Assembly: GCA_001898165.1 (NCBI GenBank)
Contig: MKTD01000033.1
Location: 20,264-84,263 of the forward strand
DNA from: Bacteroidia bacterium 43-41
GTDB taxonomy: Bacteria; Bacteroidota; Bacteroidia; Bacteroidales; Dysgonomonadaceae
DNA: 64,000 nt
Reading direction: 5' to 3'
The translations under genes and the position numbers were made by a program. The notes under the pieces were generated by a model. The model worked only from the letters and a program-made list of their open reading frames with translations, was not told the origin of the DNA and made no database searches. Positions 18,194-28,636 of this stretch are shown piece by piece. Numbering within the stretch: position 1 is the stretch's first letter; every line of letters begins with the position of its first letter.

Positions 18194-19576
18194 ATGAAGA
18201 CGCTTTTTGATAAAATATGGGACGCACACGTGGTCACTACAGTAAAAGACGGGCCTACGCAATTGTATATCGACCGGCATTTGTGCCACGAGGTAACCAG
18301 CCCGCAGGCCTTTTCGGGATTACGCGCAAGGGGATTGAACGTTTTTCGCCCCGAGCAAACGTTGCTCACTGCCGACCACAACATCCCGACCACGGGACAA
18401 GACAAACCTATTCAGGATGAAGTTTCCCGGTTTCAGGTTGACACCCTGGCTAAAAATGCACGGGAATTCGGATTAACCTACTACGGATTGAGGAATTCCA
18501 GGAACGGGATTGTTCACGTTATCGGACCTGAGAACGGTTTTACACAGCCCGGAATGACTATCGTTTGTGGCGACAGCCACACATCCACTCACGGAGCATT
18601 CGGCGCCATTGCTTTCGGCATCGGGACCAGTGAGGTGGAGATGGTCTTATCATCGCAATGTGTCCTGCAAACGCGCCCGAAAACGATGCGGGTGAATTTC
18701 AGGGGAACACTCCAACAAGGTGTAAGCGCAAAAGATATGGCGTTGTACATGATCTGGCAACTCACCACAGGCGGCGCAACCGGCTATTTTGTGGAGTATG
18801 CGGGAGAAGCTATCCGTAACCTCACCATGGAGCAACGGATGACGCTTTGCAACCTGAGTATAGAGATGGGCGCCCGCGGAGGATTGATTGCCCCGGACGA
18901 AACAACATACGATTACTTAAGGGAGCGCGAATTTGCGCCCAAAGGCGAAAGATGGGACAAAGCGATGGCCTACTGGAAAACGTTGAAATCGGACGACGAT
19001 GCCGTTTTCGATAAGGAAGTCACGTTTGATGCATCCCAAATAAAACCGATGATAACCTACGGGACAAATCCGGGAATGGGTATGCCCATAGACGGATCGA
19101 TCCCCGAACTTTCCGATATCGACGAAGCGGGAAAAATATCGTTTGAGAAATCGTTGAAATACATGGGTTTTGAGCCCGGACAAAAACTGGCAGGGAAACC
19201 GATAGATTATGTTTTTCTGGGAAGTTGCACCAACGGGCGCATCGAGGATTTTCGCCTGTTCACCCAGTATGTGAAAGGGAAAAAGAAAGCCGGAAACGTA
19301 ACGGCATGGCTCGTCCCCGGAAGCTGGCAGGTCCGCAGGCAGATCGAAGCCGAAGGCCTGGATAAGATACTCGAAGAGGCCGGCTTCGAATTGCGCCAAC
19401 CGGGATGTTCCGCCTGCCTGGCCATGAACGACGATAAAGTCCCCGCCGGGAAATACGCCGTCTCCACATCCAACCGGAACTTCGAAGGGAGACAGGGACC
19501 CGGGGCACGCACCATCCTGGCAAGCCCGCTGGTTGCCGCGGCAGCCGCAGTATCGGGAAAAATAACGGCTCCGTAA
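18194..19576 (+). CDS. leuC: 3-isopropylmalate dehydratase large subunit
   Basis: Aconitase-family [4Fe-4S] enzyme subunit of 460 residues, isomerising 2- to 3-isopropylmalate with LeuD. Cluster ligands are C345 (GSCTNGR), C405 and C408 ([10 protein letters not shown]). [13 protein letters not shown] is the family signature. It begins 15 nt after leuA. Confidence 0.97.
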   Translation: MKTLFDKIWDAHVVTTVKDGPTQLYIDRHLCHEVTSPQAFSGLRARGLNVFRPEQTLLTADHNIPTTGQDKPIQDEVSRFQVDTLAKNAREFGLTYYGLRNSRNGIVHVIGPENGFTQPGMTIVCGDSHTSTHGAFGAIAFGIGTSEVEMVLSSQCVLQTRPKTMRVNFRGTLQQGVSAKDMALYMIWQLTTGGATGYFVEYAGEAIRNLTMEQRMTLCNLSIEMGARGGLIAPDETTYDYLREREFAPKGERWDKAMAYWKTLKSDDDAVFDKEVTFDASQIKPMITYGTNPGMGMPIDGSIPELSDIDEAGKISFEKSLKYMGFEPGQKLAGKPIDYVFLGSCTNGRIEDFRLFTQYVKGKKKAGNVTAWLVPGSWQVRRQIEAEGLDKILEEAGFELRQPGCSACLAMNDDKVPAGKYAVSTSNRNFEGRQGPGARTILASPLVAAAAAVSGKITAP

Positions 19577-19585
19577 AAATATTCA

Positions 19586-20191
19586 ATGGACACATTAAAA
19601 GATATGGAAAAATTCAAAACACTCACATCAACATACGTCCCGCTTCCCATAGAGAACGTGGACACCGACCAAATCATTCCCGCACGGTTCTTAAAAGCTA
19701 CTACACGCGAAGGATTCGGGGATAACCTGTTTGCCGACTGGCGATACGAAAAATCGGGAGAACCGAAAACCGATTTTGTACTGAACAACCCCACCTACAG
19801 CGGTGAAATTCTGGTTGCAGGGAAAAACTTCGGAAGCGGGTCGAGCCGCGAACACGCCGCATGGGCAATCGCAGGATACGGCTTTAAAGTGGTGGTATCG
19901 AGCTTCTTTGCCGACATCTTCCGGAACAATGCGCTCAACAACGGCCTGTTGCCCGTTATCGTAAGCGAAGCGTTTCTGACCGGACTGTTCGAAAATCCTC
20001 CGCATGCCACCCTGACGGTCAACCTGGAAGAGCAGTTCATAAGGAACAATGAAAACGGAAAAACGGAATCGTTCGACATAAATCCTTATAAAAAGGAATG
20101 TTTGCTGAAAGGGCTCGACGACATAGATTTTCTTCTGTCGAACAGGGATAAAATAGAAGAGTACGAAAAGAGCCGTCCTTTTGTGTATTGA
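19586..20191 (+). CDS. leuD: 3-isopropylmalate dehydratase small subunit
   Basis: Swivelling domain partner of LeuC, 201 residues. [14 protein letters not shown] and [17 protein letters not shown] are diagnostic. A second in-frame ATG at 19604 (MEKFKTL) may be the true start, since neither has a clear ribosome-binding site. Confidence 0.96.
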   Translation: MDTLKDMEKFKTLTSTYVPLPIENVDTDQIIPARFLKATTREGFGDNLFADWRYEKSGEPKTDFVLNNPTYSGEILVAGKNFGSGSSREHAAWAIAGYGFKVVVSSFFADIFRNNALNNGLLPVIVSEAFLTGLFENPPHATLTVNLEEQFIRNNENGKTESFDINPYKKECLLKGLDDIDFLLSNRDKIEEYEKSRPFVY

Positions 20192-20221
20192 ATATAAAAT
20201 GAAGTTTCAGATCATCAAGAT

Positions 20222-21778
20222 ATGGTAAAGCGGAAAATCGAAATAATGGACACAACGTTGCGCGACGGGGAACAAACCTCGGGCGTGTCGTTCGCAGCTG
20301 AAGAAAAAGTGAGCATTGTCCGCTTGCTCATCGAAGAATTGAATGTCGACCGGGTCGAGATCGCCTCAGCGCGGGTATCGGAAGGAGAATTTAAATCGGT
20401 AAAAAAAATCGCACAATGGGCAAACAGCCGCGGACATATCGATAAAATAGAGATCCTTGGCTTTGTGGACGGGAATGCGTCACTCGACTGGATCTCCTCC
20501 GCAGGATGCCGGGTGGTCAACCTCCTCTGCAAGGGCTCGGAAAAACATTGTACCCACCAGCTCAGAAAAACTGTTCAGGAACATCTTGCCGATATAAAAT
20601 CGGTAATTGCGGAAGCCAAAAAGAGGGGAATGACCGTAAATGTTTACCTGGAAGACTGGTCGAACGGGATGCGCGACTCCCTGAAGTATGTTTTCGAAAT
20701 GATGGATGAGCTTCAACATCAGCCCATCACCCGGTATATGTTGCCCGATACGCTGGGCATATTAAATCCTTCCGAGGCCAAAGAGTTTTGCGAGACAATG
20801 ATCAGCAGATACCCCGGCCTGCACTTCGATTTTCACGCGCACAACGATTACGACCTGGCTGTTGCCAACGTTTTCGAGGCGGTGAAGGCAGGAGTAAAAG
20901 GGGTCCACGTCACTATAAACGGTTTAGGTGAACGCGCCGGCAACGCACCCCTTACAAGCATCGTCGCCCTTATCCACGATCAGCTAAAACTCAGTACCAA
21001 CGTTGCCGAAGACAAACTTTACAGCGTAAGCAAAATCGTGGAAAGTTACTCCGGCGTACGTATTCCCAACAACAAACCCATTATCGGCGACAATGTATTC
21101 ACGCAGGTGGCGGGAGTCCATGCCGACGGCGACAAGAAGAAAAACCTCTACCACAACGACCTCGTGCCTGAACGGTTTGGACGTTCGCGGGAATACGCCC
21201 TGGGGAAAAACTCCGGCAAGGCCAACATCCTGAAGAACTTAGAGGTGCTGGGAATTGAAGTGGACGATGAGTCGGCAAAAAAGATAACGGCACGCATCAT
21301 TGAGCTGGGCGACAAAAAAGAACTGGTCAGCCCCGATGAACTTCCGTACATCGTTTCCGATATCCTGAAAAACGGAATCGATAACCAGGAGATCCAGCTG
21401 CTCAATTATTCGCTGAACCTCACCGACGGGATGCGCCCCACGGCCACCGTAAAAATATCCGTCAGGGGTGAGGTTTACCAGCAGTCGGCAGCAGGCGACG
21501 GACAGTACCATGCCTTCTCCAAAGCAATGTATAAAATCTACAAAAGCCTCAACAAACCCACACCCGAACTGATCGATTACGTGGTGGTCATTCCGCCCGG
21601 CGGGAAAACCAATGCGTATGTGCAAACCATTATCACATGGAAATTCGACGGAAAGGTTTTCAAGACCCGGGGACTGGATGTTGACCAGACGGCAGCAGCC
21701 ATCAAGGCTACGATAAAGATGCTGAACATGATAGAAAAAGGAAATATTCCGGTTATCCGACAGATGGAATTACCGTAA
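20222..21778 (+). CDS. alpha-isopropylmalate/citramalate synthase family protein
   Basis: 518 residues, a second HMGL-like acyltransferase in the operon. The barrel starts [16 protein letters not shown] and has the metal motif [18 protein letters not shown] and the C-terminal LeuA dimer domain are intact. It is too divergent from leuA to be a simple duplicate. Two readings are open: a second isopropylmalate synthase, or a citramalate synthase making 2-oxobutyrate precursor for isoleucine from pyruvate. The operon has no threonine deaminase gene, which favours the latter but does not prove it. Confidence 0.85.
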   Translation: MVKRKIEIMDTTLRDGEQTSGVSFAAEEKVSIVRLLIEELNVDRVEIASARVSEGEFKSVKKIAQWANSRGHIDKIEILGFVDGNASLDWISSAGCRVVNLLCKGSEKHCTHQLRKTVQEHLADIKSVIAEAKKRGMTVNVYLEDWSNGMRDSLKYVFEMMDELQHQPITRYMLPDTLGILNPSEAKEFCETMISRYPGLHFDFHAHNDYDLAVANVFEAVKAGVKGVHVTINGLGERAGNAPLTSIVALIHDQLKLSTNVAEDKLYSVSKIVESYSGVRIPNNKPIIGDNVFTQVAGVHADGDKKKNLYHNDLVPERFGRSREYALGKNSGKANILKNLEVLGIEVDDESAKKITARIIELGDKKELVSPDELPYIVSDILKNGIDNQEIQLLNYSLNLTDGMRPTATVKISVRGEVYQQSAAGDGQYHAFSKAMYKIYKSLNKPTPELIDYVVVIPPGGKTNAYVQTIITWKFDGKVFKTRGLDVDQTAAAIKATIKMLNMIEKGNIPVIRQMELP

Positions 21779-21791
21779 AAAAAATAAAAAA

Positions 21792-22865
21792 ATGAATTTG
21801 AATATAGCAGTATTACCCGGCGACGGCATTGGCCCCGAAATTATGGAGCAGGCATTGAAAGTTACACGTGCCGTATGCGGGAAATTCAACCACGACGTAA
21901 CGTTCAAAGAAGCTATTGTCGGCGCTTGTGCCATTGATGCCGTTGGCGACCCATACCCGCCGGAAACGCACGAAGTGTGTATGCAGGCGGATGCGGTGCT
22001 GTTCGGTGCCATCGGACATCCTAAATTCGACAACGACCCCAACGCTAAAGTCCGTCCCGAACAGGGATTGCTCCGTATGCGCAAGCAACTGGGATTGTAC
22101 GGGAACATCCGTCCCGTGATGACATTCCCGTCGCTGATCCACAAATCGCCGCTCCGGGCCGACCTGGTGGAAGGAGCCGATTTCGTCTGTATCCGCGAAC
22201 TTACCGGAGGAATGTATTTTGGCCGTCCGCAAGGACGGAGCGAAGACGGAAACACGGCTTACGACACGTGTGTTTATACGCGCGAAGAGATAGAACGTAT
22301 TTTACATCTGGCCTATAAATTTGCCGGACAACGCCGCAAAAAACTTACCGTGGTGGATAAGGCAAACGTGATTGCTACATCGCGCCTGTGGCGGCAGATA
22401 GCACAGGAGACGGCTCCGCAATATCCCGACATCGAGACCGATTATCTGTTCGTGGACAACGCGGCCATGCGTATTATCCAGTGGCCCAAAAGCTTCGATG
22501 TGCTGGTGACCGAAAATCTTTTCGGCGATATTCTCACCGACGAAGCATCGGTCATTACCGGATCGCTGGGAATGCTCCCATCGGCTTCGATAGGGATACA
22601 CACTTCGTTGTTCGAGCCTATCCACGGTTCCTATCCGCAAGCGGCCGGGAAAGATATAGCCAACCCGACAGCCATGATCCTCTCCGCCGCACTGATGTTT
22701 GAATACGCTTTCGACCTGCCGGACGAAGGCGCGGCCATTCGCCGGGCCGTTAACGCGAGCCTCGAAGCCGGAATTGTTACCGAAGATATTGCCGAAGGGG
22801 GAAAAGCATACAAGACAAGTGAAGTGGGCGATTGGGTGGAGGAATATATTAAAGCAACCAAATAG
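21792..22865 (+). CDS. leuB: 3-isopropylmalate dehydrogenase
   Basis: NAD-dependent oxidative decarboxylase of 357 residues. [13 protein letters not shown] at the N-terminus, [10 protein letters not shown] and the substrate/Mg motif [14 protein letters not shown] identify it. IHEPVHGS-type residues appear as [14 protein letters not shown]. It would also oxidise citramalate-pathway methylmalate if the neighbouring synthase is a citramalate synthase. Followed by a structured 180-nt gap. Confidence 0.96.
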   Translation: MNLNIAVLPGDGIGPEIMEQALKVTRAVCGKFNHDVTFKEAIVGACAIDAVGDPYPPETHEVCMQADAVLFGAIGHPKFDNDPNAKVRPEQGLLRMRKQLGLYGNIRPVMTFPSLIHKSPLRADLVEGADFVCIRELTGGMYFGRPQGRSEDGNTAYDTCVYTREEIERILHLAYKFAGQRRKKLTVVDKANVIATSRLWRQIAQETAPQYPDIETDYLFVDNAAMRIIQWPKSFDVLVTENLFGDILTDEASVITGSLGMLPSASIGIHTSLFEPIHGSYPQAAGKDIANPTAMILSAALMFEYAFDLPDEGAAIRRAVNASLEAGIVTEDIAEGGKAYKTSEVGDWVEEYIKATK

Positions 22866-22878
22866 TTCACTGAAGTTA

Positions 22879-23004
22879 GACTATTGCTCGCTGTGGCATA
22901 ATGCAAGTAAACTTGCCTTCTGCTCATTCGGCTTAACGCAATAGTTCGTCTGACGATATTTTGCACCTCACAAAATAAGCTAAAAGGCCTCTCGTTTTAG
23001 TCGC
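22879..23004. repeat. structured intergenic element between leuB and ilvD, copy 2
   Basis: Two hairpins in series. ACTATTGC (22880-22887) pairs with GCAATAGT (22938-22945), with an inner palindrome GCAAGTAAACTTGC (22903-22916). TATTTTG (22957-22963) pairs with CAAAATA (22971-22977). The right part, ending TTTTAGTCGC at 23004, aligns with copy 1 (TCTGACGATATTTT, then GCTAAAA and TTTAGTCGC). Confidence 0.6.
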
Positions 23005-23045
23005 TTTAATAAAAAAAATAGAAAATAAGAATAAAGATAACAGGA

Positions 23046-24887
23046 ATGGACAATAAAGATAAAAAACAGCTCCGGAGTAACAAGTCAACAGCCGGGCGGC
23101 TGATGGCCGGCGCGCGCGCGTTATGGCGTGCCAACGGAATGAAAGACGAACAGATGGGAAAGCCCATTATCGCGGTGGTGAACTCGTTTACCCAGTTTGT
23201 TCCCGGACATGCACACCTGCACGATATCGGGCAAATGGTGAAAGCGGAGATCGAGAAACTGGGGTGCTTCGCCGCCGAGTTCAACACCATCGCCGTGGAT
23301 GACGGCATCGCCATGGGACACGACGGGATGTTGTACTCGCTGCCGTCGCGTGACTTGATTGCCGACTCAATAGAATACATGATCAATGCACACCAGGTGG
23401 ATGCGATGGTATGCATCAGCAACTGCGACAAAATAACGCCGGGCATGCTAATGGCGGCCATGAGGCTGAACATCCCGGCCATTTTTGTCTCGGGCGGGCC
23501 AATGGAAGCCGGAAAAATAGGCGACGAACAAATCGATCTGATTGACGCGATGATTGAATCGGCAGACGAGGCGGTTCCCCTGGAGCGTATTTCGCAGCTC
23601 GAAAAGCTGGCCTGCCCCACGTGCGGCTCCTGCTCGGGAATGTTTACCGCCAATTCCATGAACTGCCTCAACGAAGCCATCGGCCTGGCACTGCCCGGCA
23701 ACGGAACAGTCGTTGCCACACACGCCAACAGGATCGACCTCTTCCGTAAAGCAGCCGGACAAATTGTGAAAAACGCCTACCGCTACTATTTCGACGGCGA
23801 CGAAAGCGTCCTGCCGAGAAGCATCGCCACACGGGAAGCATTCCTCAACGCGATGTCGCTCGACATTGCCATGGGCGGCTCCACCAACACTATCCTGCAC
23901 TTGCTGGCCATTGCCCGCGAAGGAGAAGTGGATTTCACGATGGACGATATCGACGCACTCTCGCGCAAAGTGCCCTGCGTGTGCAAAGTGGCGCCCAACA
24001 GCAAAAAATACCACGTACAGGATGTGAATCGCGCCGGAGGTATTTTGGGAATCGTGGGAGAGCTGGCCAAAGGCGGGCTGATCGACACATCGGTTTATCG
24101 TGCCGACGGGCTGACGCTAAAACAAGCGATAGAGAAATACGACATCACCACAGAAAATATCCATCCCGAAGCGCAAACGATATACGGCTCCGCTCCAGGG
24201 AACAGGTTTAACCTGGTTATGGGATCGCAGAACGCCGTTTATAAGACACTCGACACCGATCGGGAGAACGGTTGCATAAGGAACATCGAAAACGCCTACA
24301 CCCGCGATGGCGGGCTCGCTGTCCTGAAAGGGAACATCGCACAAAACGGCTGTGTGGTGAAAACGGCGGGGGTAGATGAAAATATCTGGAAGTTCTCGGG
24401 AAAAGCAAAGGTCTATCATTCGCAGGATGAGGCATGTACCGCAATCCTGAACGGAGATGTAGAAGCGGGCGACGTAGTCGTCATTGTGTACGAAGGGCCT
24501 AAAGGCGGACCGGGGATGCAGGAGATGCTCTACCCCACTTCGTACATCAAAGCAAGACATTTAGGAAAAGCCTGCGCGCTGATTACCGACGGACGGTTCT
24601 CGGGAGGCACATCCGGCCTGTCCATCGGGCATATATCGCCCGAAGCAGCTGCCGGAGGCAATATCGGACTGGTAAAAGAGGGAGATATCATAGAGATCGA
24701 TATCCCCAACCGGAGCATCCGTGTCCAACTGTCGGACGCCGAACTGTCGGAACGGAGAAAACAGGAAGAATCGAAAGGAAAGGATGCTTTCAAACCGGTA
24801 AGGGAGCGGAAGATTTCCAAAGCGCTGAAGCTCTACGCTCACTTCGTCAGTTCAGCCGATTTAGGCGGCGTAAGAATAATACAATAG
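23046..24887 (+). CDS. ilvD: dihydroxy-acid dehydratase
   Basis: Fe-S dehydratase of 613 residues acting in both the valine and isoleucine branches. Cluster cysteines lie in [10 protein letters not shown] and [17 protein letters not shown], and [17 protein letters not shown] is near the C-terminus. Full length and uninterrupted. It follows the repeat-bearing gap after leuB. Confidence 0.97.
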   Translation: MDNKDKKQLRSNKSTAGRLMAGARALWRANGMKDEQMGKPIIAVVNSFTQFVPGHAHLHDIGQMVKAEIEKLGCFAAEFNTIAVDDGIAMGHDGMLYSLPSRDLIADSIEYMINAHQVDAMVCISNCDKITPGMLMAAMRLNIPAIFVSGGPMEAGKIGDEQIDLIDAMIESADEAVPLERISQLEKLACPTCGSCSGMFTANSMNCLNEAIGLALPGNGTVVATHANRIDLFRKAAGQIVKNAYRYYFDGDESVLPRSIATREAFLNAMSLDIAMGGSTNTILHLLAIAREGEVDFTMDDIDALSRKVPCVCKVAPNSKKYHVQDVNRAGGILGIVGELAKGGLIDTSVYRADGLTLKQAIEKYDITTENIHPEAQTIYGSAPGNRFNLVMGSQNAVYKTLDTDRENGCIRNIENAYTRDGGLAVLKGNIAQNGCVVKTAGVDENIWKFSGKAKVYHSQDEACTAILNGDVEAGDVVVIVYEGPKGGPGMQEMLYPTSYIKARHLGKACALITDGRFSGGTSGLSIGHISPEAAAGGNIGLVKEGDIIEIDIPNRSIRVQLSDAELSERRKQEESKGKDAFKPVRERKISKALKLYAHFVSSADLGGVRIIQ

Positions 24888-24941
24888 TGAAAAGTGAAAA
24901 AAATTCTTAGTTTTTAGTTTTTAATTTTTAGTTTTAGCAAT

Positions 24942-26699
24942 ATGAATACGAGTAATCATTCACCATCCACCTGTTCTCCCGCCGGGGAAACAAAAGTAAA
25001 CATTTCCGGTAGCGAGGCGCTTATCCGCTCGTTAATTGCAGAAGGCGTGGATACCATGTTCGGATATCCCGGCGGCGCTATAATGCCCGTTTTCGACGCT
25101 CTGTATGATCATAAAAACGACATAAAACATATCCTGGTCCGCCACGAGCAAGGGGCCCTTCATGCGGCACAAGGCTATGCCCGCGTATCGAGAAAGGCCG
25201 GCGTTGCCCTGGTTACATCCGGCCCCGGCGCGACCAACGCTATTACGGGAATTACGGACGCCATGATGGACAGCACCCCCCTGGTGGTGATATCGGGGCA
25301 AGTGGTATCGGGCTTGTTGGGTTCCGATGCCTTTCAGGAAGCCGATGTTATCGGGATCACCCAACCCATCACCAAGTGGGCATACCAGGTGAGGCGGGCG
25401 GAAGAAATCCCCTGGGCTGTCTCCCGCGCATTTTACATTGCCAACAGCGGCCGTCCCGGCCCGGTTGTCCTCGACATAACGAAGGATGCGCAGATCAACA
25501 AGATCGATTATGAATACAGCAAAACATCGTTCTTAAGAAGCTATATCCCCTTTCCCGAGCCGGAAGTAGAGAATATTAAAGCGGCGGCGGAACTGATAAA
25601 CCGGGCAAAAAAACCCATGGCGCTGGTGGGACAAGGCGTGATCCTCGGAAACGCAGAGAAGGAGTTGCTGGCCTTCTTGGAGAAAGGCGATATCCCATTC
25701 GGTTCTACCATCCTCGGGCTTTCCGCCATCCCATCCGATCATCCGCTCAACGGGGGAATGCTGGGAATGCACGGCAATATCGCCCCCAACATGAACACCA
25801 ACGAGTGTGATGTGCTTATTGCTATCGGGATGCGTTTCGACGACCGCGTTACGGGCAACCTCAACACCTATGCCAAACAGGCGAAAATCATCCATTTCGA
25901 TATCGATCTGGCGGAAATGGATAAAAACGTGAAAACAACCGTAAAAGTGCTGGGGAATGCCAAAGAGACACTCCCGCTGGTCACCGGATTGATCGAGGAG
26001 CGTAAACATACGGAGTGGATTGAAAAATTCAGGCAATATAAGGAGACGGAATTCGATTGCGTGATAAAAGCCGAATTGTTTCCCGAAAACGGCGGTGAAC
26101 TGAAGATGGGTGAAGTGGTGAACAAAGTGTCGGAAGCCACGGGACATAAAGCAGTATGTGTGACCGACGTGGGACAGCACCAGATGATGGCGACACGCTA
26201 CTTTAAATCTACCCTGCCGCGCAGCATGGTCACATCGGGCGGACTGGGCACAATGGGGTTCGGGCTTCCTGCCGGGATAGGTGCGAAATATGGCGCTCCC
26301 CACCGTACCGTCTGCATTTTTGTGGGCGACGGCGGCCTGCAAATGTCCATCCAGGAATTCGGCACCATTCTGGAATACAATGTCGATGTGAAGATCATCC
26401 TTCTGAATAACAATTACCTGGGAATGGTCCGCCAATGGCAGGAACTGTTTTTCGATGAACGGTACTCGGAAACACACCTGAAGAATCCCGATTTCGTAAA
26501 AATTGCCGATGCTTACGGTATAAAAGGGAGGAAGGTTACAGAGAGGAAGGAGTTGGACGGCGCCATCGAAGAGATGTTATCGCACAAAGGCGCTTATCTG
26601 CTCGAAGCAGTGGTGGAAACCAAAGGAATGGTTTATCCGATGGTGCCCGCAGGCGGAAGCGTTACTGATATATTGATTGGAAACGGACGTAAACTATAA
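24942..26699 (+). CDS. ilvB: acetolactate synthase large (catalytic) subunit
   Basis: ThDP- and FAD-dependent acetohydroxyacid synthase, 585 residues. The catalytic glutamate is in RHEQGALHAAQGYARVS, and the ThDP/Mg motif is GDGGLQMSIQEF...NNNYLGMVRQWQ. It pairs with the ACT-domain subunit that follows 12 nt later. The 54-nt gap before it is almost pure A/T with TTTTTAG repeats and no hairpin. Confidence 0.96.
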   Translation: MNTSNHSPSTCSPAGETKVNISGSEALIRSLIAEGVDTMFGYPGGAIMPVFDALYDHKNDIKHILVRHEQGALHAAQGYARVSRKAGVALVTSGPGATNAITGITDAMMDSTPLVVISGQVVSGLLGSDAFQEADVIGITQPITKWAYQVRRAEEIPWAVSRAFYIANSGRPGPVVLDITKDAQINKIDYEYSKTSFLRSYIPFPEPEVENIKAAAELINRAKKPMALVGQGVILGNAEKELLAFLEKGDIPFGSTILGLSAIPSDHPLNGGMLGMHGNIAPNMNTNECDVLIAIGMRFDDRVTGNLNTYAKQAKIIHFDIDLAEMDKNVKTTVKVLGNAKETLPLVTGLIEERKHTEWIEKFRQYKETEFDCVIKAELFPENGGELKMGEVVNKVSEATGHKAVCVTDVGQHQMMATRYFKSTLPRSMVTSGGLGTMGFGLPAGIGAKYGAPHRTVCIFVGDGGLQMSIQEFGTILEYNVDVKIILLNNNYLGMVRQWQELFFDERYSETHLKNPDFVKIADAYGIKGRKVTERKELDGAIEEMLSHKGAYLLEAVVETKGMVYPMVPAGGSVTDILIGNGRKL

Positions 26700-26711
26700 A
26701 CTAAAAAAATC

Positions 26712-27281
26712 ATGGAAGAAAAAACGTTATACACCGTCACCATTTTTTCCGAAAATACGGTAGGCGTGCTTAATCAGATTACCACCATCTTCACGCGCCG
26801 GCAACTGAATATCGAGACTCTCTCGGTTTCTCCCTCGGCGTTGGCGGGTATTCATAAATTCACCATCACCGTCTTTGCGGAATCAGACGAAGTGATGAAA
26901 AAACTGGTCCGCCAGATCGATAAACGGATAGATGTCCTGAAAGCCTATTTCAATGTGGACGACGAACTGATCCATCAGGAACTGGCCCTCTATAAACTGG
27001 CTACGGATAAAATAATGGAGCACGGGTCCATCGAATACCTGATCCGGAAATACAATATCCGGGTGCTCGAGGTGTCCAGCGACTGCGTAGTGTTCCTCAA
27101 AGCGGGGCATTACGCCGAAACGCAGGGGCTTTTCAACGAACTGGCCGAGAAGATAGGCGTACTGCAGTTCATCCGTTCCGGAAGGATTGCTATCACTAAA
27201 TCGAAAGTGGAACGCCTGAGCGATATGCTCTCGAAAAGGGAAGAGAATAAGCCTGAACAACTTTCGCATATATCAATATAA
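26712..27281 (+). CDS. ilvH: acetolactate synthase small (regulatory) subunit
   Basis: 189 residues with an N-terminal ACT domain (about 5-80, TIFSENTVGVLNQITTIFTRR) and the C-terminal AHAS-regulatory domain. Expected to confer valine feedback and activate IlvB. In some Bacteroidota annotations the symbol ilvN is used. Confidence 0.93.
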   Translation: MEEKTLYTVTIFSENTVGVLNQITTIFTRRQLNIETLSVSPSALAGIHKFTITVFAESDEVMKKLVRQIDKRIDVLKAYFNVDDELIHQELALYKLATDKIMEHGSIEYLIRKYNIRVLEVSSDCVVFLKAGHYAETQGLFNELAEKIGVLQFIRSGRIAITKSKVERLSDMLSKREENKPEQLSHISI

Positions 27282-27287
27282 GTGATT

Positions 27288-27443
27288 ACAGCTAAATATA
27301 AGACATATAAATGTTTTGAGGGGGTACCCGTCCGATGAAACAGGCGTAATCTGATAAGCTGTTTGAGCGTAGCGAGTTATTTATCAGATAGCCTGTGAAT
27401 CGAAAACGGGTCGCAAAACATTGTCAGTCGAGGATTTAGCTGT
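27288..27443. repeat. 156-bp palindromic element between ilvH and ilvC, copy 3
   Basis: Five nested arm pairs in order: ACAGCTAAAT (27288-27297)/ATTTAGCTGT (27434-27443); ATGTTTTG (27311-27318)/CAAAACAT (27414-27421); ACCCGT (27326-27331)/ACGGGT (27406-27411); ACAGGC (27340-27345)/GCCTGT (27391-27396); ATCTGATAA (27349-27357)/TTATCAGAT (27381-27389). The loop is about 23 nt. Both arms align with those of the element at 15060-15171. It looks like a small non-coding palindromic repeat (REP or MITE type), not a gene. Confidence 0.75.
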
Positions 27444-27499
27444 TATGATAGAATATGTAAAACTTAAAATACAATAATCCGACCAAGGGTATAAGACGT

Positions 27500-27522
27500 C
27501 TTTGTTCTTTGCTCTTGGTTCT
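27500..27522. repeat. short heptamer repeat upstream of ilvC
   Basis: CTTTGTT-CTTTGCT-CTTGGTT-CT: three units of the same degenerate 7-mer family that forms a longer array at 31318-31394. It ends 16 nt before the ilvC ATG. Confidence 0.6.
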
Positions 27523-27538
27523 AAAAATCTAAAAAAAT

Positions 27539-28585
27539 ATGGCAAAAATGAATTTTGGCGGGGTAGAAGAAAATGTAGTTACCCGCGACGAGTTTCCGTT
27601 GAGCAAAGCACAGGAAACACTGAAGAATGAAACAATCGCTGTTATCGGTTACGGTGTACAGGGACCGGGACAGTCACTCAACCTGCGTGACAACGGCTTT
27701 AACGTGATAGTCGGCCAGCGCAGGAACAGCAAATCGTGGGACAAGGCCGTTTCCGACGGCTGGGTTCCCGGCAAAACGCTTTTCGACATCGAAGAGGCTT
27801 GCCAACGCGGCACAATCATTCAGTACCTGCTTTCGGATGCCGCACAGATTGCTCTTTGGCCAACCGTAAAAAAACACCTGACGGCAGGAAAAGCGCTCTA
27901 TTTTTCCCATGGCTTCGGAATCACCTATAAGGAACGTACCGGAATTATCCCGCCTGCCGATGTGGATGTAATCCTGGTTGCCCCTAAAGGGTCGGGAACA
28001 AGCCTGCGCAAAATGTTCCTCGAAGGACGGGGGCTGAACTCCTCTTACGCTATCTTTCAGGACGCTACCGGAAAAGCGTACGACAGGGTCGTTTCCTTAG
28101 GGATTGGCGTTGGATCCGGATACCTGTTCGAAACCGATTTCAAACGCGAGGTCTATTCCGATCTTACCGGCGAGCGCGGAACGCTGATGGGAGCCATCCA
28201 GGGCTTGCTGCTGGCGCAGTACGAAGTGCTTCGCGAAAACGGGCACACACCGTCGGAAGCGTTCAACGAAACGGTAGAAGAACTTACGCAGTCGCTGATG
28301 CCGCTGTTTGCCGAAAAAGGGATGGACTGGATGTATGCCAATTGCTCCACCACAGCTCAGCGCGGCGCCCTCGACTGGATGGGCCCGTTCCACGATGCCA
28401 CCAAGCCTGTTTTCGAGAAGCTCTATAAGGAAGTGGCCAGCGGGAACGAAGCGCAACGCTCTATCGACAGCAATTCGCAGACCGATTACCGCGAAAAACT
28501 GGAAGAAGAGCTCAAAACCCTTCGCGAAAGTGAAATGTGGCAGACCGGAGCCGTAGTAAGGAAATTACGTCCGGAAAATAACTGA
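27539..28585 (+). CDS. ilvC: ketol-acid reductoisomerase
   Basis: Converts acetolactate or acetohydroxybutyrate to the dihydroxy acid with NAD(P)H and Mg2+. 348 residues. N-terminal Rossmann motif GYGVQGPGQSLNLRD with the cofactor loop GQRRNSKSWDKA, then the C-terminal knotted domain with DLTGERGTLMGAIQGLLLAQ and NCSTTAQRGALDW. The variant GYGVQGPGQ (instead of GYGSQGHAH) is a version I associate with Bacteroidota. Last gene of the operon. Confidence 0.95.
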   Translation: MAKMNFGGVEENVVTRDEFPLSKAQETLKNETIAVIGYGVQGPGQSLNLRDNGFNVIVGQRRNSKSWDKAVSDGWVPGKTLFDIEEACQRGTIIQYLLSDAAQIALWPTVKKHLTAGKALYFSHGFGITYKERTGIIPPADVDVILVAPKGSGTSLRKMFLEGRGLNSSYAIFQDATGKAYDRVVSLGIGVGSGYLFETDFKREVYSDLTGERGTLMGAIQGLLLAQYEVLRENGHTPSEAFNETVEELTQSLMPLFAEKGMDWMYANCSTTAQRGALDWMGPFHDATKPVFEKLYKEVASGNEAQRSIDSNSQTDYREKLEEELKTLRESEMWQTGAVVRKLRPENN

Positions 28586-28605
28586 CCGGTTTAAGTCTTT
28601 TTTTG

Positions 28606-28636
28606 TCCGTCGGGTCGTCACCAATGGCCCGACGGA
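28606..28636. terminator. hairpin at the ilvC/pabC convergent junction
   Basis: TCCGTCGGG (28606-28614) and CCCGACGGA (28628-28636) form a perfect 9-bp stem overlapping the 3' end of pabC. The T run precedes it on the plus strand, so it is not a standard intrinsic terminator for either gene. It may protect 3' ends. Confidence 0.35.

Noticed and set aside
25533..26477. 314-codon minus-strand frame inside ilvB
   Set aside because: It lies entirely antisense to an intact, motif-complete ilvB and resembles no family.
28606..28636. Standard terminator for ilvC
   Set aside because: The stem is good, but the T run precedes it, so it was kept only as a low-confidence hairpin.
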